A DNA stretch of 64,000 nt. It comes from Ulota crispa (lineage: Eukaryota; Streptophyta; Bryopsida; Orthotrichales; Orthotrichaceae). Below the pieces are notes generated by a model. It was not told where the DNA came from. It made no database searches and saw only the letters and a list, made by a program, of their open reading frames with translations. This document shows, piece after piece, positions 46,430 through 59,418 of the stretch (position 1 is its first letter; every line of letters starts with the position of its first letter). The DNA is taken from positions 5,892,501-5,956,500 of the forward strand of contig OY987246.1 in assembly GCA_963920765.1 (NCBI GenBank), written 5' to 3'. A program made the translations under genes and the position numbers.

Positions 46430-48820
46430 GAGATCAGCAACAAACCAAACCCTCCACCGACCTTTCCACGTTTTCAATGCACCCAGACTTGTGGCTGCAA
46501 CCAAGTGTCTTCCTGCATAACACAACCATTCCAACTCCCATTAGGCTTCAAGTTTCAAATGAGCAATAGTCATTCGCTGTGCATAACTCAGTCTCATCTA
46601 CTGCATTCACATTTCACATTCCAAAACTGTTCAAAATGCACACCTCGATCAAAGAGCTTACCACAAGTGAGACAAGACCCAACACAAGAACAAGAAACCA
46701 CAAATCCCGCAAACTGGCCCAACTAAGCTTCGCGTTCCATGGTCCTATGCTGTACCACAAGATACACCTTGGCTACATCACAAAGAGAAGATTGATTTTG
46801 TCAAGCTTTAGAACGATTCAAACCACCACCACCTCTGAAATTCCACTTGTACGAACCCATGGCTACGATACCACCACCCCACTTCGCTACAGCATGACTA
46901 TGACCTCATTTCCATGCCATCCAACAAGAAAAACCACGATGCCACCGAATTCCAAATGCCAGCTCCCTCAACATCACGGTACCACGACTCTAAGGAAGCA
47001 ATCAATGCACAAGCACGTACCTTTTTGATGGCTAGTAAATCTCCATTCGTGGCAGGATTGTGCTTTGCAGCAATTTCCTGATCATTGCACACCAAATGTG
47101 CAATCCTAGTGTTAGTTACCTCGCCTTGACAAAGGGGCAAAAGACTGCGCACTTGGAGAACACTCTCGCACATTCAACACTTTGCACCTTCTGAAGGAAA
47201 ACAATCTAGGTCAAGAGAAGGTCGTGCTTGCCAACCTCAGAATTTGCAACCATGAATTCCACGGGAAAAAGTCATCCAAGGCTACGTTCCATCCAAAGTG
47301 AAGTCCTTCACCTCTGCCAAACTACTTGGTACTGCCCATTCTATGAAGTCAAGAAGGCTCCTGCCCTTCTTCCAAACTTCCAGCTACATGCAGACAGCAG
47401 AATCGGATTCCAAACTAATTGCCTCCATTCACATGTGACCCGTGGCACAAGGTGCCCAACTGGACGACGCTTCGTCAACATGCGTATGACCACTGTGGTA
47501 TAAGCCAGCCAAAACATAGAACAACGCCAACTGAGTACCTCAACGTGGTAGGTGGTGGTTGAATATGCATAAGAGTGATGAACAATGCACGATATCACAC
47601 TGCTTGCACAAGAGTTGTGAGGGGGATTCATTCGATCAATTGCAACTACGTCACCATATTCCAAAAAGTTTAGGGAATACAATCATCGTTTGAGACTTAA
47701 ATTACAACACCAAAAGTGCCTTCTATACGTTCCCATTCACAGTTCACATGGTGTGAACTTCTTCATCTGGTATGCATAACGCGTTCTGGATCGACATGCT
47801 GAACCAAGGCAAAACCTCGGTTTTAGTGTAATCGCGGACACTCACAAGTGTGGTACATTTTCAAGGTGAACGCCCTGAAAATGCAAATCAATCCCACTCC
47901 TAGTCCTCAAAGTCACGGTTTCGTTTCCTCCAATTGCGCCAATGCAACGAAATTGGTGTCAATCCCAGAAAGTACAGTTTCGAGTCACCAAACCCAGTTG
48001 AGAATGTTGGACTAGAATGTGGGAAGCCACTCTCGAAGACACAGCACCCAACGAAGTCCAAACCCTCTCATATCGCAAGCAAACGTCTGAGAACTCTGCA
48101 TCTGAAAACCTTTGAAATTCTAAGTTCGCTGAAGCTGCAGATGAAACTCAGAATACATACCTTGCACAACGAACGCTCCTACTACGGCAATGTGCAATGA
48201 GATCCAGGCGCACTGTCACACCTCACACGGACTCACACGCTTCGGGACAGTTCCACGAGGATGGCCGACCGCCAAACAAGTACGCCCGCTCCAGAAACGT
48301 GGATCCTACCAGCACCCGAGGACTTGCCTGCAGAAGAGCTCCCGTTCGACACGATGCTAAGCCTGTTCACGCAAATGAGAGCGGCGGTGCACATAAGTGC
48401 AAGAGGAAACCCACATACAAAGCAGCAAACCCAAGACACGATCCATTGAAACCCTAGAATGGTGTCCGCAGAACACAAGGAGACGAGCTCCGACAGCAAC
48501 AACGCACGAGCAAAAGCCACAAGAGAATACTCACACGCACGAAGCTCCAAACTGGAGAGCTGATCCACCACACCCCGCATCAAGAGCAGTCTCTGCAAAA
48601 TAGCTGGACAGGCTCTGATTGCCGTAACCCTAATATAAGGAGCTCCACAGCTGTTGGAGAATTCGTGAGTGCTCCCTCCCGCCTCAAGGAGGAGCGCCAG
48701 TGCCGACTGCAAAACTACAGTACTTGCCGACAAGACGACGCAGTCCAAGTGGCATCCGCTTTGCCACAAGTCAAGCAGATGCTCAGGAATCGTGGTGCCC
48801 CGCCGGATTCCGGGATGGTG
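46430..48820 (-). promoter_or_regulatory. 5' region of TNL copy B
   Basis: Matches 15926-17875 with indels and about 500 extra bases (47260-47780). The 200-codon minus frame at 48233-48835 is not kept open in copy A, so it is not taken as coding. Confidence 0.35.
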
Positions 48821-48967
48821 GAATTGCAGACACATTGCGTTGAATCGTTGGTTGGTGATAAGTTACGGCGTCCAGGTCTCCTGCCGGGGCCACACGAGAA
48901 AAGAAAAGGAACCCCCTTCTTGAGGCAGGAAGTTCCTAAGGGAAACGTTCAACTTGGTTCTTTTTAA

Positions 48968-49743
48968 CCCCTGAGCGCCCAGGCCGTTTTTACCAAAATC
49001 AGGGTTTTTGGAGACCAACCACTTTGATGCATTATATCTCGGTCAATGGGATGATTCTCAAAAAGTGACCATTGAAAGTAGTGGAGCACTTACTTAGAAA
49101 ATGGCTTGCAAATTTTGGGAACAATTCACTGGGGTAAATGAGAGATTATATCAATTGATAAAACAACATGTGATAACAAAATCTCAATTTTTGGTAGATA
49201 GTTGCTATTTGATGATTTTTACAAAATTCTATAAGACCCAAATTTGTCTTAGATTTTGTGAGCAGCAAGATTAGATGTGAATCCTCACACTTGCTAATTA
49301 TTGGAGATTGCACTTCTTTTTATGTCAAGTTTTAGGGCTTCAAACGGCTATTGCATGGAAAACAATGACCGGCACAATCGGTGACAATTGCCATAATAAG
49401 GGTGTAGAACAAGCTTGAACCCTTGCCAACAACTTTCCTGCTACCACAAAGCTTACACAAGGAAGCTTGCAAAGGAGATTGATCGATTGTAGCTTGTAAA
49501 ACGCTGCTTGCCAGCACGCCCCATACGGTGCCACCACTCCCCATATGGTGTTTTCACCCAATCAAATCTCTTGTAACACTTGTACAACATTTGGCTTTCC
49601 TTGCCGTTACTCCCTTGGCATGGACAAGTTGAATGCCTTCATAATTGTAGTGTATAGTAAGATCAAAAAGTTAGATCTAGTCCCTCAAAACAAGGCTTGA
49701 AAATTGTAAGAGGCGATATCTAGGGCACTGGGGTGCTCAGGGG
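48968..49743. mobile_element. TTAA element E10 (776 bases)
   Basis: TTAA at 48964-48967 and 49744-49747; tips CCCCTGAGCGCCCAGG and (rc) CCCCTGAGCACCCCAG. Same length as and inverted relative to E4. Confidence 0.88.
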
Positions 49744-49749
49744 TTAAGA

Positions 49750-51090
49750 CAATTTGGGGATTGTAGAAGTGGATTCTTGCTAGATTAACAAAGCCATTTT
49801 CATCCATGGAAATGGGTGCCAAATACAGCATTCAGATGGAAACTCAGTTCTTTTTCCAAAGTAGTCCACATTTATTCAGGTATAGCAATATTGTCTACAG
49901 ATTCACTACGGGGGAAGCTCTATATTTTTTGACAAAAAAGTGACTAAATTTCGTCAATTCGTCTGTCGTCTATGTCACCCTGATTCAGTCAGACATGTGA
50001 CAAAATACAGTCACCAAATTCGTCACATCAGACATGGTTAAGTTTAGGCATGTCATTGCTTGGTTCCCCCAAAAGCATTGAAGTCAAATTTCACATAAGG
50101 AAGTAAATTTTTTGCAGTATTTTCCTCCTATTAGTCTTGTCCATGTCATCAATCTATACAGTGAACCTACTTTTTTTGTACAACCGTCACAACCTGTATA
50201 TGGCTGACACGTGTACATCTCAAACCCTTGATTCACGATTTCAAAAAGTATCATTAATTAGGCGTGTGCCCAATATAGGCTGTGCTATAGACTTATTTTT
50301 ATCAATTAAAGTTTGCTAGAGGCACCCATGGATATTTACTTTATTACTGCCTTCATTCAAAATGGTCACACGTGTATATTCATTCCATTGGTTAATTGCA
50401 AGTTTGCCATCTGCCACACGTGGATGTCTATTTTCATGTTACTATTCATGCCTAACATCTGCACACATGGATAAATTTATCAATTTACTTTGCTGTTTAT
50501 TTAGCAGCCGGAAGTTGAGTATAACAACTACTCTTTTGTGGTTACATTTTTACTTTGTTTTAATACATTCACACTACATTCACACTACATTCACATTACA
50601 TTCATTTGACATTCATTTGTAATTGAGATTGCATTCAAATTTCATAATATAATAAAGAAGTAGGAAACTCTTTAGAAACACAAAATATAATACTATAATT
50701 TACTCTCTGCTAATTCTAAACGATACTGCGCACTCACTAAGTACAAATTCTGCTTTGAATCACTACTCACCCACCATTGGAAAGTCGTGACATCTTTACT
50801 CCAATTACTGTAAAATCAAAAGCAATAGTTATGTTAATTGCTAACGTTATGCATACATATTGTGAATACAAAGTCAAACACTAAAGCGTAAAATAATTTC
50901 TTGGAAAAAAGATGGGCGCCTAGCAATATTTATAAAATCATTCTACACACTCAAGACCACTTCATTTACTACTGAGCACACCTTAGAGTTGACAAAGTAA
51001 GGCATATGTCACAATTTCCATGCTCCCTGCCATGGTCCAAAACACACTCATAGTTAGTTATCAAGAATACCAAAAAAAATTTGACATTGA
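49750..51090. other. No gene seen
   Basis: AT-rich. 'acattcac(act)' repeats several times at 50562-50612. A CACTACGGGGGAA string at 49905 looks like a CACTA tip but has no partner. Confidence 0.4.
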
Positions 51091-51096
51091 ATCAAC

Positions 51097-51515
51097 TAAG
51101 GTAGGAGCACCCAATTGCAACACAAGTTGTTCTTCAACATCTAATATTAAACCTAAAGTAGACAAATTTGCACCCAAACAAGACACAAATGCACCTAAAT
51201 CAGACACGCAAGTTGACATAAGAGAATAGCTACTGTGTAGGTGGCAATTTTTGATTGGGCGTGACATGCTCTTTTTGTTGTTGTGACATGATCTTGTTGT
51301 TGTTGCTATTTCAAGGGTCTAGTGTTCACAATAGGTGGATCTAGGGAGTTACCTTCAACAATTCATATTTTATTCATACAATCTCAAAAAATTCTGAAAA
51401 CAGTTTTGCTTGAATCTGTACCCATTTCCTAACTAGCACATGCCATTACGTTCCCAAAAGACCCTCCAGATTACCACATTTGAGGTAAGTGTCGCATTTG
51501 GGTGCTTCTACCTTA
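51097..51515. mobile_element. Family-3 MITE
   Basis: Tips TAAGGTAGGAGCACCCAATT and (rc) TAAGGTAGAAGCACCCAAAT. Confidence 0.75.
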
Positions 51516-51864
51516 TGTTACATTGCAAAGGACTATATGACAGATCACTTTTTTCATACTTGGGCATTGAGGTACACATTTCAATCTCACTAACACTGTC
51601 ATTGATGTGGTTTTAATATATTATACAATTCCAACTGGTTTAAGGTTATATCTTCAAATGTTAATAACAAAATCTAATAACAGGATATGCACATGAATTA
51701 CTTTTGTATTTACAGGAAACCGCGAGAGAGGGATAAGTGACATAAGAAATAAAAAACCTTGGATAACACCTGACAAAAACACCCTGACAAATACTTGAAC
51801 TATCATAGAGAACTCTATAGAAGTTTGCTATGATTCATTCCGCATAGTTCATGGCTTATTTCAA

Positions 51865-52587
51865 CCCCTAAATGCATGAGGCACCAAATTTTGGTGTCCA
51901 CAATACTTTCAAGTTCAATAAACCTACCTAAGTTGCTATTGTTAGTAGCTTGTATTTTTGAACTATTCTTCTTCTCGTCTAGTTTTATCATCAAAAATCC
52001 AAATTTGAAAATGATTACTTCTGATTTCTTTATTCAAAAATTTATGCAATAGTCTTGACTTCCTGTAGTGTTGAGAGCTCTTGGAAATGAGCCTTGAATA
52101 CACTATATATCAAAGATAAATTCAAACTTGAAATTCATTTAAGAATATATATAGAAGAGAGTTTGAAAAGTAGTAAATTTATTGGATTTATGTATATTAT
52201 GTCCTTTGAACTCAAGTTTTTTTGGTGACCAACTTTTTATATTTGACATGTGCAAACAAGATAAAAACACTTCAAGTCATTTTTGGAGTCTTAACACCCT
52301 CACAATCAAACATTATAATCTTTCAATCCATAGGTGATATTGTTTTGTTGTCTTTTCCTATGTGAACTTTAACATATCTAGTTTGAATTTGTATGGTTGC
52401 AATTTTTTTTTTTAAAAATGCAACTTATCAAAATGGTGACTTTTCTTTGGTTAGGAGAAAAAATTTTAACCCTTAAACATCGGGGGTCACCATGGGTACA
52501 CAACCCACGTGTATTCCCGGGGACAAAAATTGTCCCCTTCAGTGTTTAACGTTTAAAAGCCAAAAAACAGCCTCAGGCATTTAGATG
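51865..52587. mobile_element. TTAA element E11, with nested E13
   Basis: Left flank TCAA (decayed TTAA) at 51861-51864, right TTAA 52588-52591. Tips CCCCTAAATGCATGAGGC and (rc) CATCTAAATGCCTGAGGC. Body homologous to E12 (60.1 kb), which lacks the nested piece. Confidence 0.8.
52470..52552. mobile_element. TTAA element E13 (83 bases) nested in E11
   Basis: TTAA at 52466-52469 and 52553-52556; tips CCCTTAAACATCGGGGG and (rc) ACGTTAAACACTGAAGGGG. The centre pairs with itself (GGGGACAA / TTGTCCCC). Confidence 0.7.
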
Positions 52588-54565
52588 TTAACATTACAAA
52601 CAACATCCACATCCTCTTGTCACTACATCATTCCACTTCCGGTCCAGGCATATGGGAGGACTTAACACTTACTCATTAATTTGAATACAATGACTTCCTT
52701 CATAGAATCCTCAAATAGCAACTGCTCCACCTACAAAAACATTACAAGTGTAAGTTACACCGGGCCTATTTCCTTGACTATACCTACATTGTCACAATAC
52801 AACACATGCCAATGAATAGCAGATTGAATTCATCATATACAAAGGATGGCACTATTATAATAGAAATATTTAAAAAAAAAACCATCTAAGGAATACTTCA
52901 CCTGCTCTGCCAGTTACAATGGAGCCTTGTAGACTGCAAGGATGGCCCCAAATAAGCTCCTCTCCATCCATCTCATGTTCCATTGCTACATGTGCTTCTC
53001 TGCCGACATTCAAAATTCCATCATGCTCTCCTTCTTCAACTTGCCGAACTTGTTCTTTGTGACCTCCCGCCATTGCCGCATTGCCAAATCCACATACCGG
53101 TAGTTCTCTTTCTAGTCTAGGCTGCTCGCGCTCTCTCAAGACAACACCGCAAACCTGCTTAGGTGCCATGGTATCTTCCACACAATGGACCCGTGTTTGC
53201 AATGCTTTTAGGGTTGCCAGTTCGTTCATGAGCTTACATACCTCCGGATGTGTCGCCAGTTTATTCAACCCCAGTGAAAGCAATCCTTCCACTCCTGCAA
53301 TTGGCGGCATCGCCCCTACTCTTCCATTGCCATTGGTTGTTTTGTTGCCTCGCCAGGTATTGTTCAGTAATGGAGAACAGTTTGACATAATGGATTGTAT
53401 GTTATCGAAACTAGACTGATTGGAAAACTGGACATTTTCTTCAAGCAATGAGGGAGGATTAATACTTCCATGTATGACCATGTCTGCACTACTATTTCTT
53501 CTAGACTGGCCACCATAGCCTTTATCGCGAGACATCTCTGCTTGTACTTCCTCTAGTTATGGAATACGGTTAAGTGTCTGCTTCAGCTTGTGTCGAACAC
53601 CAATCTCACCGGAGGGGCCTGTCCTTCCAAAATTCTTCCTACAGGCATTTGCTTTACTACAGTCACTTGATTTTTTCTTCGCTGTTGTGGATTCACATTC
53701 CGCCATCAGTGAACACCATGTAAGATCACATATGTCCTTTGGCCTTGGTTTACCCATCTCCATTCTCTTCCAAAGAGCTGTACGTCTCAAGGTTACTCCC
53801 CGAGCAATTGCATCCCGAACAAAAAAGAATTTCAAGGGATTACTGTACTCCCAAGTGTGTTGTACCCATTCCGAAATCTCTTGGACTACATCTTCTGGTT
53901 GTTTATTAATATGCCCAATTGCTGGGTCTAGGTTCTTGGAGAGCAACTGCACTTCTTGTTGCCAAAAGAACACAGAAATATCGTCGTCATAAGGTAAATT
54001 TGTGTACTCGTCTACTTGCAACAAGTTTTACCGCAAACCTTGCCTTTGTCGCTTCTCTCCTTCCCGTACAAACTTTGCAATTGCATGCCTGCGCTCTCTG
54101 CGTTTGTCGGCTGGTGTTTTCCAAATAACTCTATCATGTGTAACCTCAGCCTAAATTTGGTTGCCATAGATTTTTGAAAGATTTTCATAGTCACCGTCTT
54201 CTTCACTGTTGCCGTTGTTGCTGTGATAAGTACTGTGCTCTACATCCATATCAAATTCTGCCAATTCTTCTTCGTTTTGATTTGGAAATTTAGAGGACCA
54301 TGAACTGTCAGCCCTTCATCCATTCTTTGCAACAACCCCTTGACTGTCAGTAAACTAAATATGACATAAAGAAGAAAAGGAAGGTTTTACCATCCTTACT
54401 CTAACTTTGTGAAACAAAGTCTGTGTACAAAGTTTTTATGGACATTGTGGTAGCATAATATGTTGAATGCATTAAATTTGGACAAACTCATATTTTTGGA
54501 CTTTTGGTGTTCATTTATTATAAATACTCCCTATGTCCCATTATAAAGCTCCAAATCAAGCATAG

Positions 54566-54832
54566 AACGGCATATTTGTTAATTTGGGAAAAACAAAGGT
54601 TCCATTTTGTACTCCACCTCAATCCAAAATAGTCACCTCAAACCAGGTTCAAAAGTATCAGGTTTAGTCTTAGCCACTAAGATTTTTTTCCTCACAAATT
54701 CCTCCTTTTAGGGAAGGACAAGTGTACCAAAGGGGCTTGCTTTGGGGTGATCACCCCAATCTTCCTAAATTTTCAAAAGTCCCAAAATGACCGTTTTGAC
54801 CCAAATTAACGAATATGACATTATAGTTCTTC
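54566..54832. mobile_element. Family-1 MITE within the transposon gene
   Basis: Tips CATATTTGTTAATTTGGG and (rc) CATATTCGTTAATTTGGG around a typical family-1 core ('tactccacctcaatcc', 'gccactaagatttttt'). Confidence 0.75.
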
Positions 54833-55899
54833 TCCCACTTAAAAGCTCTTTTTTGTTAGTTTCAGAAATTGAGAAATATTTTGTCAAACCTGTTCAATGA
54901 TCTCATCAAGGCAATGTAAGCAATTAGGGACCATTCCTCTCCTACCAAGCTTGGTCTTACCCATACAAGGTACCACTGTTGTTACTAATCTTTAAATCAT
55001 TAATAATAAGGAGATAGCAACATGCACAAATATGGTTATCTTGCATGGAATTTGGGTGCCCAAACGGCGACATCAAAGTTGAAGATGTCGCATACATTCG
55101 ATAGATGGTATATTGATTCTAGAATGCATGTGTCACTAGCACATAGACTTAAAAAATAGTTAGTCCTTTGCAAGGAAGTCTAATGGACCTTTATAATGGA
55201 ACAAAGGGAGTAGTATTCAATGACCATTCATTGCAAACCAAAAATTCTAAAATCCCAAAATGTCATTCTTTCCTAATTTCATGAAAATTGCGTTCCATAC
55301 TTGTATACTTTTAACATCACATCTACATAAAAAAGAGAGTCTAGTGTTAAAGCAAAGAAGTGAAGACAATACTTGTTGATGGTGCTCGATGGACTGGAGA
55401 TTTGTCGACCTCTCGGTATTTTGGCCTGTACAAATGGCTGATGATGTAGGGCTCCTATAGCACTGTTCTTGTGAATTTCCCTCTTCAACATTTTCAACTC
55501 TTCCTTCATGTGGTGATTGCCTTCTTGCGCAATGAGCCCAGTACTCTAGGATAGGAGGTTCTGTAATGCTTTTGCAAGAATTTGGAGGAGTAACTATTGC
55601 AACTCCCCTACTTCCGTACACTCTTGTAGAACTTGAGTCTTCTACACAAAACACCATATTAGGTAAATTGGGAAAAGAGTACAGTAAAAGACTTTCACTA
55701 TTTTTGTCACTATGTAAAATTCAGCATATTAAAAAAAAACCATGCAATTTCTTGTACAATATTGAAGTCTCAATGATTGCTTACAAGAATTTCAAACAAA
55801 TTTTAACTTTGAGCTATAGCTATGCCTACATTTATTTAATGTAAAATTAAGGTGGAGCACAAAATGGTATCCTCAATTTTCCCTTTTTACCTTTAAGGT

Positions 55900-56500
55900 G
55901 TTACAAGCATGTTTTTGCACTCTGTGCAAAGTAGGTGTTGATACATCATGCTCATGACGCCTTGTTGGCCACTCCCTTCCTCCATGATAATCGCCATTTT
56001 CTGTCAACACTGTCATTCACAATTTCTATCAAGGAACTAACAAATGAATTGCGTGAATGGTGTATGTTTACGAGACGTTGCGATTAGTTAAAGAAATTTT
56101 AATAGACAAGTATACTTACAGAGCAATGGTAGACTTTTAACTAAGTAAATGAATTTCACAATGTGTATAGCTGTATAGTTCTTCAACTCAAAAATACAAT
56201 CACTACGTCAATGCCTCCTCATATTATTCACATGATGACATCATATCCTATTTAAAAACAAGTAATGGTAATTATTTATAACATACAAATTGATGGTGTC
56301 ATTACTAGATCTTCATTCTGCACATCTTACCACCATAACTGGAAAGGTCAATATCAAATCTTACATAACAAATCATGAACCATATATTTCTTGAGCAATA
56401 TATCACAAAAACAATATTCTATATTCATACTTGAGGGAAGTCATGAACAATATCTACAACAAGCAAATGACCCTAACATACATTGAATGACTTCCTACAT
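55900..56500. other. Intron-like spacer, nothing recognised
   Basis: AT-rich stretch between two exon-like parts of the transposon gene. A broken family-1 piece is just upstream (about 55650-55900). Confidence 0.35.
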
Positions 56501-57097
56501 CAGTCAATATATGCAGAAGCAGAACTCACCGTCTGTAGTAGACCTATATGTTGTTGCCTTGTTACCTGCCCTTCCTAAAAGGGAAGGAACATTTGTTGAT
56601 GCTACATAGGGATTTGTATTTGGAACGTGAGCAATCCTCCTGGGAGAATTCCGTGAAATCGGAGGTGGCATGGCTCTACCAAGTACACTGACTGTAGGAC
56701 CGTGCATGCCAAAGTGCAAAGAAGGCATGTAAGACGCGTCCACACGGTTTGGAAGAGCAGTATTATCGCGACCTCCTTCTCTGTTTCTATGGTGCTCTCC
56801 GTTCATTACTAGTGAGGGCCATATTCTGACGGAACAAATACATTCAATTCCAAAAAACTATATTAATGTCAAACCTTGTGAGGTTAATTGATAAAAGCTC
56901 CACCACATTCTACACAAGCAAAATGTGCATAATAGAAAAAAATTGTGCCATGAAGACATAATTTGGGTGTCTAGTCAATTCTTCAGAGGATTGTCTCTCC
57001 TCCATATAAAAAATTGGTAGTGTGGTCTTCTCATGGTACCATTCATTGTATATTTATAGAGCTCAATTGGATATCATTCTTCATTGTCTGCAAATTG

Positions 57098-57454
57098 CCA
57101 TATTCATTAAATTGCAAAAACACAATTCCCAAGTTGTACTACACCTGAAACCAAAAAATTCACCTTAAACCCATTTAAGAGGTTTAAGGTGATAACCTTA
57201 GACCTAGTTAATGAACTTCATGTCCAAAATTTTAGAAGCACTCATATTTTGTGGAACAAATAGGTCTTGCTTTTGGCTTCTTGGGTAATAAAGAGCATAT
57301 TTCTAGAAGATTGTAAGTTTCTTGAGTAACAAAGAGCATATTTTTGGAAGATATATATGTCATTTCATTGGAAAACAGTCGAGTGCACACTTGACAAAAA
57401 ACAACAAGAATTCCCAAAATGTTCACAAGTTCCCAATTTAAGGAATATGACATT
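57098..57454. mobile_element. Family-1 MITE, diverged
   Basis: Tips CCATATTCATTAAATTGC and (rc) TCATATTCCTTAAATTGGG; the middle differs from the family core and includes a repeated 'taaagagcatattt' word. Confidence 0.6.
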
Positions 57455-57835
57455 CAATTTAATAACTTCGTCTACATGCACTTGTTATTTCATCAGACAA
57501 CTCAAAACAACAGTGCATGATACACTAATTACTAGTTTAAAAAAAAAACTATATTACAAAAAGATTATATTTCATTACAATTGACACTTATGTACACATT
57601 ACATGAGGTACGTTAGTATATGGAAAGCGATGACATCCCCCACTTTATATCTATTTGTACTATTTCCGGTTACAAATTTGGTATTTTCGAGGTATTCTCT
57701 ATCCAATACGGTCCTCTACTATGGTGTCATGTTTGAACATGACAACGTACTTTTGTTCTGATGTATGACAAGAAAGCCTAAGCCAAAGTTGAATATGTTG
57801 ATCTTCTCAAAGTCAATCCAGCCAAACAAGCAAAA

Positions 57836-58036
<201 letters not shown>

Positions 58037-58085
58037 ATTTGTCTTTAGTGAATATTTTGTTTAGTGATTTGATTTGATGTATCAA

Positions 58086-58950
58086 TGTGTTGTTCATTGA
58101 ATTGGGAAAATGTGACATGTTGGATGGGACTTTTAGATTTCTTGTATTGTAAAGAATATTCATTGAAAACTCTTCAAAAAACATGAAATCAAAAAAGTAC
58201 AAAACGGTCACTTCCTCCCAATTTAAACCCTAAAGGATCAACTGTCCCCTCAAGGAACAAATGGATTTCGGGCATGTACATACAGCTAATTTACATTTTG
58301 TGATTTTATGTAACTTTTATTGGTGTGGAATTCAAATATCTATGTGGGCATCTAATTTTATTTTCTTTATTGAAGAAGTTAAAAATGAATTTATGGAAAA
58401 CATGTGAGATTGGGCAGTCCAAAAACTTCTTTAAAAATTGCATTTAAAAAAAAATAAAAACATGAAATTGGTTCTTTAGACTTATATATACATAGGGAGC
58501 TTTGAATCATTCAATTTTCATTAATGAGATGAAAGTTATGAGAAGTTTTTGTTTGCTAGTCAAGTGTGGTTTTTCTCAAAACCACCCCTATCTGCAAACA
58601 AAAACTTCTCATAACTTTCATCTCATTAATGAGAATTGAATGATTCAAAGCTCCCTATGTATATATAAGTCTAAAGAACCTATTTCATATTTTTATTTTT
58701 TTTAAATGCGATTTTTAAAAAAGTTTTTGGGCTGCCTGATCTCACATGTTTTCCATAAATTCATTTTTAACTTCTTCAATAAACGTCATAATGAAGAAAA
58801 AATTAGATGCGCACGTAAATCTTTGAATTTCCCATCATTCATAGAATTTTCAAAAAATCACACAAAGTAGGTTAGCCATAGGTGCATGCCCAAAATTCCA
58901 TGTGTCCCCCAAAAGAGGGCTTGATCCTTTAGGGGTTAATGAATAACGCG
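58086..58950. mobile_element. Family-1 MITE interrupted by E14
   Basis: Left tip TTCATTGAATTGGGAAAATG; the right tip CCCAAT-TTAA-TGAATAACGC is split at its TTAA by E14. Confidence 0.75.
58227..58935. mobile_element. TTAA element E14 (709 bases, foldback)
   Basis: TTAA at 58223-58226 and 58936-58939; tips ACCCTAAAGGATCAA and (rc) CCCCTAAAGGATCAA. The two halves are long inverted arms around 58580 ('gagatgaaagttatgag' / 'ctcataactttcatctc'). Confidence 0.92.
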
Positions 58951-59100
58951 CTCAATATAATTTGTGAGAACAAGGGATAGCTCACATATCATCATCAACA
59001 TTATCTTGAAATCATCATGTTATGTAACACACCCAATTTCAAAGAAGGTTTTTAAACTAGGCTTCATGTACTTCAAAAGGATATTTATGAACAATCATAT

Positions 59101-59220
59101 CACTACAACAAAATGGGACTTTTATGATTTTCACTTATTACTGTTGTGAGTCATTTAGAATAATAAATGACTCACAATAGTCATTGATCATAGTCACAAC
59201 ATGCCCACTTTCTTGTAGTG
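59101..59220. mobile_element. CACTA-type MITE, 120 bases
   Basis: Tips CACTACAACAAAATGGG and (rc) CACTACAAGAAAGTGGG, with an inner palindrome (tgagtcattta / taaatgactca). Flanks tat/aat do not give a clean duplication. Confidence 0.8.
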
Positions 59221-59418
59221 AATGTGTACATTTAAGCACATATCCGTACCTAAGCCTTTGTTATTTGCCTCATTTAGCATTTAAACTTTTTTGTTCCACT
59301 ACCTTCAGGAAATAAGGCCACCTATTCAGAATTACTATATCAAGTATTCCTAATTAATATTGCCAATACCTGGCTTTTGTTTTTGGCTTTAATTTCCACT
59401 TTCAAAAAAGTTTCATCA

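Larger units (their letters stand above)
40330..48820. repeat. Segmental duplication, copy B (8.5 kb)
   Basis: Direct-orientation counterpart of 5770-17875, about 34.5 kb away at the left edge. Homology jumps from the position of A 8900 to A 12295 at B about 43425, so 3.4 kb carrying the 5' exons of the TAF1C-like gene and most of the LRR region is missing. Confidence 0.9.
52902..56806 (-). pseudogene. Ptta/En/Spm-type (Transposase_24-like) transposon gene with three stops
   Basis: Exon-like parts: 56806-56530 (ATG; MNGEHHRNREGG; donor GTGAGT), 55641-55373, and about 54318-52902 (donor GTGAAG). The long last part is one frame broken only by TAG 54151-54153, TAA 54028-54030 and TAA 53557-53559. 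It reads KDICDLTWCSLMAECESTTA followed by KANACRKNFGRTGPSGEIGV, the pattern of the plant Ptta/En/Spm transposase-associated domain (typically ...K.N..NR.K....HT.GSKS), after a region like VIWKTPADKRRERRH. The C-terminal part has a short coiled-coil-like stretch (NELATLKALQTRVHCVEDTM). Such proteins are encoded by CACTA-like elements; the exact function is unknown. A family-1 MITE sits in the intron at 54.57-54.83 kb. The copy is probably dead. Confidence 0.6.

Noticed and set aside
48233..48835. 200-codon minus-strand frame upstream of TNL copy B
   Set aside because: The matching part of copy A (17286-17880) is full of indels and stops, composition is odd and no motif is seen; treated as non-coding.
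49904..50075. CACTACGGGGGAAGC as a CACTA element start
   Set aside because: No inverted partner or duplication could be found downstream.
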